Counted from the first letter of the stretch, positions 52,469 to 62,659 are shown. The stretch: DNA of 64,000 bases from Pseudomonas orientalis (GCF_002934065.1 NZ_CP018049.1:5922237-5986236), one strand, 5' to 3'. The notes: a model not told the origin generated them from the letters alone. Numbers and translations are program-made.

Positions 52469-53113
52469 TCATGCCGTGCGGCGCAGTATCAGCAGATGGC
52501 GTTGGCCTTGGCAACCGGGTACGGCCAAGGCGTGTTCGCTATCGAGGTGGAAGTCCGCCGGCAATGCTAACAGCTCGTCGCTTGGATGGACGCCCTTCAT
52601 TGCCAGCCAGCGGGTGTCGTGGTCGCCCAGGTGGCGAGTCCAGTTGCTGAAGTTCTCCATGCTGCTGAACGCCCGGGAAACAATTCCGTTGAAGGGCTGT
52701 TCAGGCGTAAAGGTTTCGACGCGACTGTGGATAACCTGCAGGTTGTCCAGCTTCAGTTCGAGTTTGACCTGGGTCAGGAAGCGGGTCTTCTTGCCGTTGC
52801 TGTCCAGGCAGGTCACTTGCGACTCGGGAAACAGGATGGCCAGCGGAATGCCAGGCATGCCACCGCCACTGCCGACGTCCAGCCAGCGGCCGTTTTCGAT
52901 AAACGGCATCACGCTCAAGCTGTCGAGCAGATGGCGCGAGACCATTTCGTCCGGATCACGCACTGCGGTCAGGTTGTAAGCCTTGTTCCATTTGATCAAC
53001 AGGGCCAGGTAGCCCATCAGCAGGGCGTGCTGGGCTTCGGTCAGGTCGACGCCCAACTGGCGCGCACCTGTGGATAACTCTTCGGCGTGTTGCGAGGTGA
53101 CCAACGAACTCAA
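52469..53113 (-). CDS. rsmG: 16S rRNA (guanine-N7) methyltransferase RsmG
   Basis: A 214-residue SAM methyltransferase (formerly GidB) with WLDVGSGGGMPGIPLAILFP and helical N-terminus. It methylates G527 of 16S rRNA. The start overlaps mnmG by ATGA. Confidence 0.96.
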   Translation of the reverse strand: MSSLVTSQHAEELSTGARQLGVDLTEAQHALLMGYLALLIKWNKAYNLTAVRDPDEMVSRHLLDSLSVMPFIENGRWLDVGSGGGMPGIPLAILFPESQVTCLDSNGKKTRFLTQVKLELKLDNLQVIHSRVETFTPEQPFNGIVSRAFSSMENFSNWTRHLGDHDTRWLAMKGVHPSDELLALPADFHLDSEHALAVPGCQGQRHLLILRRTA

Positions 53114-55005
53114 GCGCTTTGCTCCAACTGACGGCCCGCGCCGCGTTTTTTCAAATGAATCATCAACAGCGAAATTGCTGCCGGGGTAACGCCGGGGATA
53201 CGTGAAGCCTGGCCGAGGGTTTCCGGCCGAGTTATCCCCAGCTTGCTTTGAATTTCCTTGGACAGCCCGGAAATCCCGGTGTAGTCGATATCCACAGGCA
53301 ACCTGGTGTCTTCACTGGCGCGCAGGCGAGCGATCTCGTCCTGCTGGCGATCAATGTAACCGGCGTATTTGGTCTTGATTTCCACCTGTTCGGCGACCTG
53401 TGGATCTTCTGCGCCGCCGCCGGTCACTTCGACCAGGCCAGCGTAATCGATCTCCGGACGCGATAGCAGGTTGAGCAAGTTGTATTCGTGCGTCAGCGGC
53501 GTGCCGAATTTTTCGGCGATCGCATCACCCTGTTCAGTACCCGGACGAACCCAGGTGCTCTTCAGGCGCTGCTCTTCGAGGGTGATGCTCTCGCGTTTTT
53601 TGCAGAAGGCCGCCCAGCGCGCGTCATCGACCAAACCCAGCTCGCGACCCTTTTCGGTCAAGCGCAGATCGGCGTTGTCTTCGCGCAGGATCAGGCGATA
53701 TTCGGCCCTGGACGTGAACATCCGGTACGGTTCCTGGGTGCCCAGGGTAATCAGGTCGTCGACCAACACGCCGATATACGCTTCATCGCGACGCGGGCAC
53801 CAGCTGTCTTTGCCCTGAGCACGCAATGCAGCGTTGGTACCGGCCAGCAAACCCTGGGCGCCGGCTTCTTCGTAACCGGTGGTGCCATTGATTTGCCCGG
53901 CGAAAAACAAACCGCCGATCACCTTGGTTTCCAGGCTGTATTTCAGGTCACGCGGATCGAAATAGTCGTACTCGATGGCGTAGCCAGGGCGAACGATGTG
54001 GGCGTTTTCCATCCCGCGAATCGACTGCACGATCTGGATTTGCACGTCGAACGGCAGGGAAGTGGAAATCCCGTTCGGGTACAGCTCGTGAGTCGTCAAG
54101 CCTTCGGGCTCGATAAACACCTGGTGGCTTTCCTTGTCGGCAAAGCGATGGATCTTGTCTTCAATCGACGGGCAGTAACGCGGGCCGATGCCTTCGATCA
54201 CCCCGGAATACATCGGCGAACGGTCGAGGTTCGCAGCAATGATTTCGTGGGTACGCGCATTGGTATGGGTAATCCAGCAGCTGACCTGTTTGGGGTGCTG
54301 CTCCTTGGAACCCATGAAAGACATGACCGGGATCGGCGTATCGCCGGCCTGTTCGGTCATCACCGAAAAATCCACAGAACGTCCGTCGATACGCGGCGGA
54401 GTGCCGGTTTTCAAGCGGCCCACGCGCAGCGGCAATTCACGCAGACGGTGTGCCAGGGCAATCGACGGCGGATCACCGGCGCGACCACCGGAATAGTTCT
54501 GCATGCCGATGTGGATAAGTCCGCCAAGGAAGGTCCCGGTGGTCAACACCACGGATTCTGCGAAGAAGCGCAGGCCCATTTGCGTGACAACCCCGCGTAC
54601 CTGGTCCTGCTCGACGATCAGGTCGTCTGCGGCCTGTTGAAAGATCCACAGGTTCGGCTGGTTTTCCAGGGTTTCACGCACCGCGGCCTTGTACAGAATA
54701 CGGTCGGCTTGTGCACGAGTGGCACGTACGGCCGGGCCTTTGCGGCTGTTGAGCACGCGAAATTGAATACCACCCTTGTCGGTGGCCATGGCCATCACGC
54801 CGCCAAGGGCATCGATTTCCTTGACCAGATGGCTTTTGCCGATGCCACCAATGGCGGGGTTGCAACTCATGGCGCCGAGGGTTTCCACGTTGTGCGTCAG
54901 CAACAGGGTTTTTACGCCCATGCGTGCTGACGCCAGTGCTGCCTCGGTACCGGCATGACCGCCGCCGATGACGATCACTTCAAAACGGGAAGGGAAATCC
55001 ACCAC
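53110..55005 (-). CDS. mnmG: tRNA uridine-34 5-carboxymethylaminomethyl synthase subunit MnmG
   Basis: A 631-residue FAD enzyme (GidA) with the dinucleotide fold VIVIGGGHAGTEAALASARMG and the family motif SCNPAIGGIGK. It works with MnmE to modify wobble uridine. Its start lies next to an origin-like region. Confidence 0.97.
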   Translation of the reverse strand: MVDFPSRFEVIVIGGGHAGTEAALASARMGVKTLLLTHNVETLGAMSCNPAIGGIGKSHLVKEIDALGGVMAMATDKGGIQFRVLNSRKGPAVRATRAQADRILYKAAVRETLENQPNLWIFQQAADDLIVEQDQVRGVVTQMGLRFFAESVVLTTGTFLGGLIHIGMQNYSGGRAGDPPSIALAHRLRELPLRVGRLKTGTPPRIDGRSVDFSVMTEQAGDTPIPVMSFMGSKEQHPKQVSCWITHTNARTHEIIAANLDRSPMYSGVIEGIGPRYCPSIEDKIHRFADKESHQVFIEPEGLTTHELYPNGISTSLPFDVQIQIVQSIRGMENAHIVRPGYAIEYDYFDPRDLKYSLETKVIGGLFFAGQINGTTGYEEAGAQGLLAGTNAALRAQGKDSWCPRRDEAYIGVLVDDLITLGTQEPYRMFTSRAEYRLILREDNADLRLTEKGRELGLVDDARWAAFCKKRESITLEEQRLKSTWVRPGTEQGDAIAEKFGTPLTHEYNLLNLLSRPEIDYAGLVEVTGGGAEDPQVAEQVEIKTKYAGYIDRQQDEIARLRASEDTRLPVDIDYTGISGLSKEIQSKLGITRPETLGQASRIPGVTPAAISLLMIHLKKRGAGRQLEQSA

Positions 55006-55543
55006 GCACCTCGTGCCTGCTTATGTAGGTAATCAGGAATTGTTGGTTGAAAGAGTTTTGCAGCTTATGGCTGCAAGTATAGGGACTTCGCCCTGCCTAA
55101 AGAACCCTTTGCACAAAATTTAACCAGCTGTGGATGGATCACGGACAATAGAAATTAAAAGAGAGAAATTTATTAAATCTTTGTTTTTATGTTTATTTCT
55201 ACTGAGCATCTTTTCTGTGGATAGATTTCTACAGGCCTTTATCTACGTCGTGTACAGGGATTCAAAAGTCTGTGGTCATGTGCCAATGAGGGGCTTGGAT
55301 AAGTGCTTTAAGCCTGTGGATTAAACAGCTGGTTATCCACAGGCGGGTTTTTACTCAGGTTTCAAGCGTGGTTATCAACCGGGCACAAGGGCGGTTATTC
55401 ACAGGGCTTAACCCACAGAAACGGCTGATTCAATGTCGACCAGCCCAGGGATTCAACGCGGATTCGCGGTCAAGACGGCTATTGTGGGAACACACGAGGG
55501 CAGTTAATAATAGCGATTATCATTAACCTACCTCGTCGCGCCT
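55006..55543. other. Origin-like region with DnaA boxes next to mnmG
   Basis: No gene. About 55141-55205 is AT-rich (AAATTAAAAGAG, TTTATTAAATC, TTTTTATGTTTATTTC). DnaA-box-like sequences: TTATCCACA at 55333-55341, TTATTCACA at 55395-55403, TGTGGATAG at 55216-55224 and TGTGGATTA near 55315. Such a region near gidA has been reported as a second potential origin in Pseudomonas. The Fur box lies at its right edge. Confidence 0.65.
55509..55527. promoter_or_regulatory. Fur-like box upstream of the FecI-type gene
   Basis: AATAGCGATTATCATTAAC matches the Fur consensus GATAATGATAATCATTATC at 14 of 19 positions, 11 of 13 in the right part. It lies 17 bases before the sigma factor start. Confidence 0.65.
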
Positions 55544-56050
55544 ATGTCCCCTCCTTCACACACGGCAGCTGTGCAGCGCATCTATGAGCAACACCATTCG
55601 TGGTTGCATGGTTGGCTCAAGGGCAAATTGAATAACGCCTGCGATGCAGCCGACGTGGCCCACGATACGTTCGTGCGTATCCTGGGTGGACGCGACGCCG
55701 TTCAAATCCTTGAGCCACGGGATTACCTGGCGACCATTGCAAGGGGCCTGGTGATTGATCGCTATCGCCGGCACGCCATTGAGCAGGCTTATAAGCAAAC
55801 CCTGGCCGAGCGTCCTGAAGCCACCGCCATCAGTGAAGAAGACAAGGCAATCATTATCGAAACCCTGGTGGCTGTGGATAAGGCACTGTGCAGCTTGGGC
55901 GAACGTGCTCGACGGATCTTCATGCTGTCGCAGATCGAGGGGCTGACTTATCAACAGATCGCCGATCAACTGCGGGTGTCATTGACCACTGTGAAGAAGC
56001 ACATGGTCCGTGCCCTGACCGAATGTTCACTGATCATGGCCAGCCTCTGA
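55544..56050 (+). CDS. ECF sigma factor, FecI-like
   Basis: A 168-residue ECF sigma factor: region 2 (VQRIYEQHHSWLHGWLKGKLNNACDAADVAHDTFVRIL) and region 4 HTH (LTYQQIADQLRVSLTTVKKHMVRAL). It is of the iron-starvation type and would activate the downstream receptor gene when freed by the FecR-like partner. Confidence 0.9.
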   Translation: MSPPSHTAAVQRIYEQHHSWLHGWLKGKLNNACDAADVAHDTFVRILGGRDAVQILEPRDYLATIARGLVIDRYRRHAIEQAYKQTLAERPEATAISEEDKAIIIETLVAVDKALCSLGERARRIFMLSQIEGLTYQQIADQLRVSLTTVKKHMVRALTECSLIMASL

Positions 56051-56994
56051 TGCCCGCCCCTGATCGCAAGACATTCGAGACGGCCGCCAGTTGGTATGTG
56101 CAGTTCCAGGCGCAATCGCCGACGCCGGCTGATCGGCTGGCCTGGCAACAATGGCTCAATGGCGACCCTTCCCATCAGGCTGCGTGGAACCAGTTGGAGC
56201 AGTTGCAGCGCAGCCTTGGCGCCCTGCCCCAGGACTTCACACGCCGCGCATTGACCAGCACGCAAAAACGCCGGCAGGTGCTCAAGTGGATGCTGGTACT
56301 GGGCGGCAGCGGGTATTTGGGTTGGAACGTTCAACAACACACGTCCGTGGGTAATGTATGGGCCGACTACCGCACGCCTGTGGGTAAACATCGAAGGGTC
56401 GAACTGGCCGACGGCACGCAGGTTGATCTCAACACCAGCACAGCCATTGATGTGATGTTCGACTCGCGCCAACGCTTGATTCGCCTGCGTGAAGGTGAAG
56501 TACTTATCCACAGTGGCAAACGTGGCGCCAGCACGCCCTTGTATGTGGAGACTCGCCACGGTCGGGTTCAGGCACTGGGTACTCGGTTTACTGTTCGCCA
56601 ATTGCCGGATTTCACCCGGGTCGGTGTGCTGGAAGATCGGGTCAATTTGTCCCCAGGAGATCAACCCGACCACAACAAGACCCTCGGAGCTGGGGAAAGC
56701 GCTGATTTTGATCGACACACGATTAGCCTCCCCCAGCGATATGGCGTGGCGCAAGCCGCCTGGGCGGACGGTCAATTGATCGTGCTCGATGCCAGACTCG
56801 GCGATGTCATCGATGAGTTGGCGCGCTATCGGCCGGGCGTGCTGCACTGTGACCCGGCTTCGGCTCAACTGCGCGTTTCCGGCGCGTTCCGCCTGGACTC
56901 AACCGACGCGGTACTGGCCAACCTGCAAGCGACCTTGCCGATCCAGGTGAAGTACTTCACGCGCTACTGGGTGTCGGTTAACCGGATCGGTTGA
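56050..56994 (+). CDS. FecR-family anti-sigma/sensor protein
   Basis: A 314-residue protein with cytoplasmic N-terminal domain (ASWYVQFQAQSPTPADRLAWQQWL, the FecR N-terminal pattern), a membrane helix near 78-90 (WMLVLGGSGYLGW) and a periplasmic domain with VELADGTQVDLNTSTAIDV and LREGEVLIHSGK. It overlaps the sigma factor stop by one base and the receptor frame at its 3' end. Confidence 0.9.
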   Translation: MPAPDRKTFETAASWYVQFQAQSPTPADRLAWQQWLNGDPSHQAAWNQLEQLQRSLGALPQDFTRRALTSTQKRRQVLKWMLVLGGSGYLGWNVQQHTSVGNVWADYRTPVGKHRRVELADGTQVDLNTSTAIDVMFDSRQRLIRLREGEVLIHSGKRGASTPLYVETRHGRVQALGTRFTVRQLPDFTRVGVLEDRVNLSPGDQPDHNKTLGAGESADFDRHTISLPQRYGVAQAAWADGQLIVLDARLGDVIDELARYRPGVLHCDPASAQLRVSGAFRLDSTDAVLANLQATLPIQVKYFTRYWVSVNRIG

Positions 56995-57083
56995 TAAAAA
57001 ATAATCCTCAGGGGGGTTATCTTTTTTTTATCACGCACGGCCCTTCAGGTAATCACGACGCTACCTTCAGGGCTTCCCCATCT

Positions 57084-59516
57084 ATGCGCCTTTCCATCCC
57101 GCTCCGTCAGCGACTTTCCTGCCATGCCATCACCTACGGCCTGCTGCTTGCCAGCACCGGCGGCACGTTGTTATCCACAGGGGTCATGGCCGCCAGCACC
57201 ACCCAGCACTACGTCATCGCAGCCGGTCCGCTGGACAGCGCATTAAGCCAGTTTGCCGCCAGGGCCAATGTGATCCTGTCCTTCTCGCCCCAACAGACTT
57301 CACGGCTGACCACCGCCGGACTCAATGGCGATTATTCGGTGGATCAAGGTTTCGCCCTGCTGCTGCAGAGTTCCGGGTTGCAAGCCGTCGCCCAGGCCCC
57401 CGGCAGCTATGGATTGCAAACAGTCCCTACGGGCCAGCTCACGCTCGCACCCACCACCGTCAGTGCTTATCAACCGGATGGCTTCAATCAGGACATAGCA
57501 GGGGATGTGGGCTACAAGGCGCAGAACAGCCGGGTCGGCACCAAAACCAGTACGCCTCTGTCGCAGACACCCCGTTCGGTATCGGTGGTGACCGGGCAAC
57601 GTATCAAGGATCAGAAATCGCAAACACTGACCGAAGTGCTGGGGTATGTACCTGGCATCTTCGCGCCGCCTTTTGCTGCGGGCGACGGGCTGGCGGGCGA
57701 TCTCTTTTTCATTCGAGGCTTCAATGCCACGGACTACGGTTACGGCCTGTTGAGAGATGGACTACGTGTGCAAGGTAATCGGTACGACACCACCAGCGAG
57801 CCGTATGGCCTGGAGCGGGTCGAAGTGTTTCGCGGTCCTTCTTCGCTGCTCTACGGTGAGAACGCTCCGGGCGGCTTGGTCAACCTGGTGAGCAAACATC
57901 CGACCGCCAACCCGCGCGGCGAGGTGCAACTGGGGTATGGCTCAAACAACCGACGCCAACTGGGTGTGGATATCTCCGGCCCGCTCAATGACAGCGACAA
58001 TGTTCTCGGCCGCCTGGTAATGCTGGGCCGCAAATCCGACACGCAGACCGACCATGTACCGGATGATCGTGTTTACATCGCCCCTTCCCTGACCCTGAAT
58101 TTCGACGACTACAACACCCTGACCCTCCTGGCCAACTACCAGAAGGACCACACCAACCTGGAACTCGGCCTGCCAGCTGCAGGCACTTTGCTTACTAATC
58201 CCAACGGTAAACTGTCCAAGCACACCATGCTCGGCGACCCGGATTGGAATACCTTTGAGCGCGAAGCCTGGAGCACCGGTTACGAGTTCAGCCATAGCTT
58301 CAACGACGACTGGCAGTTCCGCCAGAATTCCCGGTACATGCAGTCACGCATCAACCGCCATGAAACCTGGCCGAGCGCACTGAATAATCGGGGCTTCGGT
58401 ACTCAGCTGAACATGACGGCCTACGATCGCTACAACAAATCCATGGTCTATTCCCTGGATAACCAGCTCGAGGGAAAATTCGATATCGGCGCATTGGAAA
58501 ACACCGTGTTGTTAGGCGCCAGTTACGACCGCACCTCGTTCAACCAGGATTGGGACGCCGGTTTCGCCGGTACCATCAATGTGTATAACCCGGTGTACCT
58601 GCGCGAACCGCTCACGCCGATCGCGGTGCAAAACACCTTGCTCGAGCAACAGATGAAAGGCGCATACGCCCAGATCCAGAGCAAGTACGACCACTGGCTG
58701 TTCCTGCTCGGGGGGCGGCAGGACTGGGTCGACAGCGATTTCCGCGACAAGGTCAACAAGGCCAGCAACACCGGCAGTCAAGACCGCAAGTTCACCTACC
58801 AAGGTGGGGTGATGTACCAGTTCGACAACGGCCTTACGCCGTATGTCAGCTATTCCACGGCATTCGTTCCGGTTCAGCAGATTTCCAATGCCGGCGCCCC
58901 GTTGAAACCCATCACCAGCAGCCAATATGAAGCGGGTGTGAAATACGAGCCGATCGGCTGGGACACGGCGATGACGCTGTCGGTGTACGATTTGCGCAAA
59001 CAGGACGACACCTACCTGGATGCCACCACCAACAGCTATCGTCAGGTGGGTGAGAGCCGCGCCAAGGGCGCCGAAGTTGAAATCAACAGCAACCTTACGC
59101 CCAACCTGAACGTAACGGCGGCTTATACCTACACTGACGCGCGGATTACCAAGGATTCCGCCACCTCCTTGGTCGAAGGGCGCCAGATGACCGGCGTTCC
59201 TCGCAATCAGGCTTCGGTATGGAGCAAATACCGTTTCCTGGAGGGTCAGCTCAAGGGCCTGTCCGTGGGGGGAGGTGTGCGTTATTTCGACAGCACTTTT
59301 TCCTACACGGCGCCGACGCTCTACGGGAAGCTGGATGCAGGCAGTGTCACGTTGGTGGATGCCGTGATGGGGTATCAGATCGACCCGCACTGGTCAGTGG
59401 ACCTGAACGCGAAGAACCTGTTCGACAAGGAGTATGTGTCCGGTTGCAACGATGCGGGGCGCTGCTATTGGGGTGACAGCCGCACCCTATTGGGTACGGT
59501 GTCCTACAACTGGTAA
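57084..59516 (+). CDS. TonB-dependent siderophore receptor with STN signalling domain
   Basis: An 810-residue outer-membrane receptor. Signal peptide (about 1-45, ITYGLLLASTGGTLLSTGVMAAS), STN domain (QHYVIAAGPLDSALSQFAARANVILSFSPQ to about 125), plug (TPLSQTPRSVSVVTGQRIKDQ, LYGENAPGGLVNLVSKHP), 22-strand barrel, terminal LGTVSYNW. The C-terminal CNDAGRCYWGD pair of cysteines is common in FpvA/FoxA/FiuA-like receptors. The ligand is not decided. Confidence 0.9.
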   Translation: MRLSIPLRQRLSCHAITYGLLLASTGGTLLSTGVMAASTTQHYVIAAGPLDSALSQFAARANVILSFSPQQTSRLTTAGLNGDYSVDQGFALLLQSSGLQAVAQAPGSYGLQTVPTGQLTLAPTTVSAYQPDGFNQDIAGDVGYKAQNSRVGTKTSTPLSQTPRSVSVVTGQRIKDQKSQTLTEVLGYVPGIFAPPFAAGDGLAGDLFFIRGFNATDYGYGLLRDGLRVQGNRYDTTSEPYGLERVEVFRGPSSLLYGENAPGGLVNLVSKHPTANPRGEVQLGYGSNNRRQLGVDISGPLNDSDNVLGRLVMLGRKSDTQTDHVPDDRVYIAPSLTLNFDDYNTLTLLANYQKDHTNLELGLPAAGTLLTNPNGKLSKHTMLGDPDWNTFEREAWSTGYEFSHSFNDDWQFRQNSRYMQSRINRHETWPSALNNRGFGTQLNMTAYDRYNKSMVYSLDNQLEGKFDIGALENTVLLGASYDRTSFNQDWDAGFAGTINVYNPVYLREPLTPIAVQNTLLEQQMKGAYAQIQSKYDHWLFLLGGRQDWVDSDFRDKVNKASNTGSQDRKFTYQGGVMYQFDNGLTPYVSYSTAFVPVQQISNAGAPLKPITSSQYEAGVKYEPIGWDTAMTLSVYDLRKQDDTYLDATTNSYRQVGESRAKGAEVEINSNLTPNLNVTAAYTYTDARITKDSATSLVEGRQMTGVPRNQASVWSKYRFLEGQLKGLSVGGGVRYFDSTFSYTAPTLYGKLDAGSVTLVDAVMGYQIDPHWSVDLNAKNLFDKEYVSGCNDAGRCYWGDSRTLLGTVSYNW

Positions 59517-59524
59517 AGACCTGG

Positions 59525-60895
59525 CTATTTGCCGATACAGAAACTGGAAAAGATTCGGCCAAGCAAGTCATCAGAGCTGAATGCGCCGGTAATCTCACCT
59601 AGCAGCTGCTGCGCCTGACGCAAATCCTCAGCCAGCAGCTCTCCAGCGCCCGCCAGGGTCAGCTGTGCTCGCCCGTGCTCCAACGCCGCACTGGCATGGC
59701 GAAGCGCCTCCAGATGCCTGCGGCGTGCACTGAAGCTGCTTTCCGAGGTCTGCTCGTAGCCCATGCAGGCCTTGAGGTGGTCACGTAGCAACTCCAGGCC
59801 CTCACCCGCGGATTTGGCACTCAGGCTGATAGTCACATGGCCATCCTCGCTGGTTTGCATCGCGATGGTTTCACCCGTCAGGTCGGCCTTGTTCCGGATC
59901 AGGGTCACTTTGGCCGGGTCTGGCCGTTGCTCGAGGAATTCCGGCCACAACGCAAAAGGATCCACCGCCTCAGGGGCGGTGGCGTCCACCACCAACAACA
60001 CACGGTCGGCTTCGCCAATGGCTTTGAGCGCGCGTTCCACGCCAATCTTCTCCACCTGGTCGTCGGTGTCGCGCAACCCTGCCGTATCGACCACGTGCAA
60101 CGGCATGCCATCGATGTGGATATGTTCGCGCAGGATGTCGCGAGTGGTACCGGCAATTTCGGTAACGATGGCTGCTTCGCGTCCCGCCAATGCATTGAGC
60201 AGGCTGGACTTGCCGGCATTGGGTCGCCCGGCAATCACCACGGTCATGCCGTCACGCAGTAATGCACCCTGTCCGGCTTCGCGCAACACTGTGGATAACT
60301 CATCGCGAACCTTATCCAGCATTGCCAGGACGTGGCCATCGGCCAGGAAATCAATCTCCTCTTCAGGAAAATCAATGGCCGCCTCGACATAGATACGCAG
60401 GCTGATCAGCTGCTCGGTCAAGTTATGCACACGCAGGGAAAACGCCCCCTGCAACGAACGCAATGCGTTGCGCGCAGCCTGTGCAGAACTGGCCTCGATC
60501 AGGTCGGCGATGGCCTCGGCCTGAGCCAGGTCGAGTTTGTCGTTGAGGAATGCGCGCTCGCTGAATTCACCCGGACGGGCCAGGCGGCAGCCCAATTGCA
60601 GGCAACGTTGCAGCAACATGTCCAGGACAACCGGACCACCATGGCCCTGCAGTTCCAGTACATCTTCACCCGTGAAGGAGTTTGGCCCCGGGAAGTAGAG
60701 CGCCAAGCCCTCGTCCAGCACACTTGCGTCGCCATCCAGAAACGGACCGTAATGGGCGAACCGCGGCTTCAACTCCCGTCCGCTGATCGCCTTGGCGGCC
60801 GCGCTGGCGAGCGGCCCGGAAATTCGAACGATACCGACGCCGCCGCGACCTTGAGCGGTTGCGACAGCAGCGATGGTTTCACGGGGAGCGCTCAT
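59525..60895 (-). CDS. mnmE: tRNA modification GTPase MnmE
   Basis: A 456-residue GTPase with the N-terminal tetrahydrofolate-binding domain (VGIVRISGPLASAAAKAI), G domain (GRPNAGKSSLLN, DTAGLRDTDDQVEKIG) and the C-terminal FCIGK motif. It pairs with MnmG for wobble uridine modification. Confidence 0.97.
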   Translation of the reverse strand: MSAPRETIAAVATAQGRGGVGIVRISGPLASAAAKAISGRELKPRFAHYGPFLDGDASVLDEGLALYFPGPNSFTGEDVLELQGHGGPVVLDMLLQRCLQLGCRLARPGEFSERAFLNDKLDLAQAEAIADLIEASSAQAARNALRSLQGAFSLRVHNLTEQLISLRIYVEAAIDFPEEEIDFLADGHVLAMLDKVRDELSTVLREAGQGALLRDGMTVVIAGRPNAGKSSLLNALAGREAAIVTEIAGTTRDILREHIHIDGMPLHVVDTAGLRDTDDQVEKIGVERALKAIGEADRVLLVVDATAPEAVDPFALWPEFLEQRPDPAKVTLIRNKADLTGETIAMQTSEDGHVTISLSAKSAGEGLELLRDHLKACMGYEQTSESSFSARRRHLEALRHASAALEHGRAQLTLAGAGELLAEDLRQAQQLLGEITGAFSSDDLLGRIFSSFCIGK

Positions 60896-60926
60896 CAGCA
60901 GGTTCCAGAATTAAAGTGTCGGAAAG

Positions 60927-60950
60927 CAAAACGCCCCACTAGGGGGCGTC
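60927..60950 (-). terminator. Terminator after yidC
   Basis: ACGCCCC/GGGGCGT stem with a 5-base loop, then TTTTGCTTTCC on the minus strand. It lies 25 bases after the yidC stop. Confidence 0.8.
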
Positions 60951-60974
60951 TTGAGTGGTTATCCACAGAGTAAA

Positions 60975-62657
60975 TTACGCCTCGGCTTTTTTGGTAGCCG
61001 CTTCGATTTTACGTGTGATGTACCACTGTTGGGAGATCGACAAAACGTTGTTGACCACCCAGTACAGTACCAGGCCCGCTGGGAACCACAGGAAGAAGAA
61101 GGTGAAGATGATTGGCATCATTTTCATTACCTTGGCCTGCATCGGGTCCGGCGGAGTCGGGTTCAGACGCTGCTGGATAAACATGGTTGCGCCCATGATG
61201 ATCGGCAGGATAAAGAACGGGTCCTTGATCGACAGGTCGGTTATCCACAGCATGAACGGTGCCTGGCGCATTTCCACGCTCTCCAGGAGTACCCAGTACA
61301 GCGACAGGAATACCGGCATCTGTACCAGAATCGGCAAGCATCCACCCAGCGGGTTGATCTTCTCTTTCTTGTACAGCTCCATCATGGCCTGCGACATTTT
61401 CTGCCGGTCGTCACCATGTTGCTCTTTCAGCGCAGCCAGTTTCGGCGCCACGGCACGCATGCGCGCCATCGACTTGTAGCTGGCGGCCGACAGCGGGAAG
61501 AAGATCCCCTTGATCAGCATGGTCAGGAAGATGATCGACCAGCCCCAGTTACCGACAATGCTGTGGATATGTTGCAGCAGCCAGAAGATCGGCTGGGCAA
61601 TGAACCACAGGAAGCCGTAATCCACAGTCAGTTCCAGACCTGGGGACAACTCTTTCAGCACGGCCTGGCTTTTCGGGCCGGCGTATAGGGTGGCGCTGGT
61701 TTCAGCCTTGGCGCCTGGTGCGACGGTCAATGCCGGGCCAGTAAAACCAATGATGTAGTTGCCCTGGCTGTCCTTGCGGGTTTGCACCAGGTTCGCTTCA
61801 CCCTTGTTCGGGATCCACGCGGTCACGAAGTAGTGCTGCAGCCACGCTACCCAGCCGCCTTGAACGGTTTCTTTCAGCGCGCCCTTGTCGATGTCTTTCA
61901 TCGACACTTTTTTGTACGGCTCGTTACTTGTCCACAGGGCGGCGCCCAGGTAAGTCGCGGTGCCGGTGGCGGTGCTGGAAGAAGGGTCAGAGCTGGCGTC
62001 ACGCTTGAGCTGGGCAAACAGGTTGCCGCTCCAGGCCTTGTCGCTGGTGTTGTCGATCAGGTAAGTGACCTTCAAATCGTACAAACCACGCGTGAAGCTG
62101 AAACGCTTGATGTAATTGACGCCGTCGAGGCTGAATTTCAGGTCTACGTTCAACTGGTTCTGGCCATCAGCCAGTTGATAACTCTTCTGCTCGGTCGAAT
62201 AAATCGGACGACCGGTAGCACGAGCGTCCGGACCATTGGTGCCGGTCAGGCCACTTTGCGCCAGGTAGGTACGTTCACCGCCGTTATCGAACAGCTGGAA
62301 CGGAACATCCGGATGGTCTTGGCGACGTGGATAAAGCGGCAGCTTCAGCTGAGCAATATCGCCACCCTGCGGGTCGATCGCCAGGTCGAGCACATCCGTT
62401 TTAACGTGGATGAGGTCTTTGTTGGTGACCACTGGCGTTTCCAACGGGGCACTTGTCTCGCCATTCGCGCTGGGAACATCGGCACTCGCGGACGCATTGT
62501 TACCCAGCGGGGTGTCCGGAATAGCCGGCGCAGCCTGATTGGTAGCAACATTCTGAGTCGGCAGGGCAGCCTGGCCGTAGTCCTGGTTCCATTTCAGGAC
62601 CATGACGTAGGACACGATTGCCAGGGCGACGATCAGGATCGTGCGTTTAATATCCAT
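60975..62657 (-). CDS. yidC: Membrane protein insertase YidC
   Basis: A 560-residue insertase with N-terminal membrane helix (TILIVALAIVSYVMV), large periplasmic beta domain (about 80-330) and five conserved C-terminal helices (FFPLSAASYKSMARMRAVAPKLAAL, LPILVQMPVFLSLYWVLLESVEMRQAPFMLWI). It inserts inner-membrane proteins alone or with Sec. Confidence 0.97.
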   Translation of the reverse strand: MDIKRTILIVALAIVSYVMVLKWNQDYGQAALPTQNVATNQAAPAIPDTPLGNNASASADVPSANGETSAPLETPVVTNKDLIHVKTDVLDLAIDPQGGDIAQLKLPLYPRRQDHPDVPFQLFDNGGERTYLAQSGLTGTNGPDARATGRPIYSTEQKSYQLADGQNQLNVDLKFSLDGVNYIKRFSFTRGLYDLKVTYLIDNTSDKAWSGNLFAQLKRDASSDPSSSTATGTATYLGAALWTSNEPYKKVSMKDIDKGALKETVQGGWVAWLQHYFVTAWIPNKGEANLVQTRKDSQGNYIIGFTGPALTVAPGAKAETSATLYAGPKSQAVLKELSPGLELTVDYGFLWFIAQPIFWLLQHIHSIVGNWGWSIIFLTMLIKGIFFPLSAASYKSMARMRAVAPKLAALKEQHGDDRQKMSQAMMELYKKEKINPLGGCLPILVQMPVFLSLYWVLLESVEMRQAPFMLWITDLSIKDPFFILPIIMGATMFIQQRLNPTPPDPMQAKVMKMMPIIFTFFFLWFPAGLVLYWVVNNVLSISQQWYITRKIEAATKKAEA

Positions 62658-62659
62658 GA

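Noticed and set aside
53488..54930. A 480-codon plus-strand frame opposite mnmG
   Set aside because: Antisense to a highly conserved gene; composition is typical of a shadow frame.
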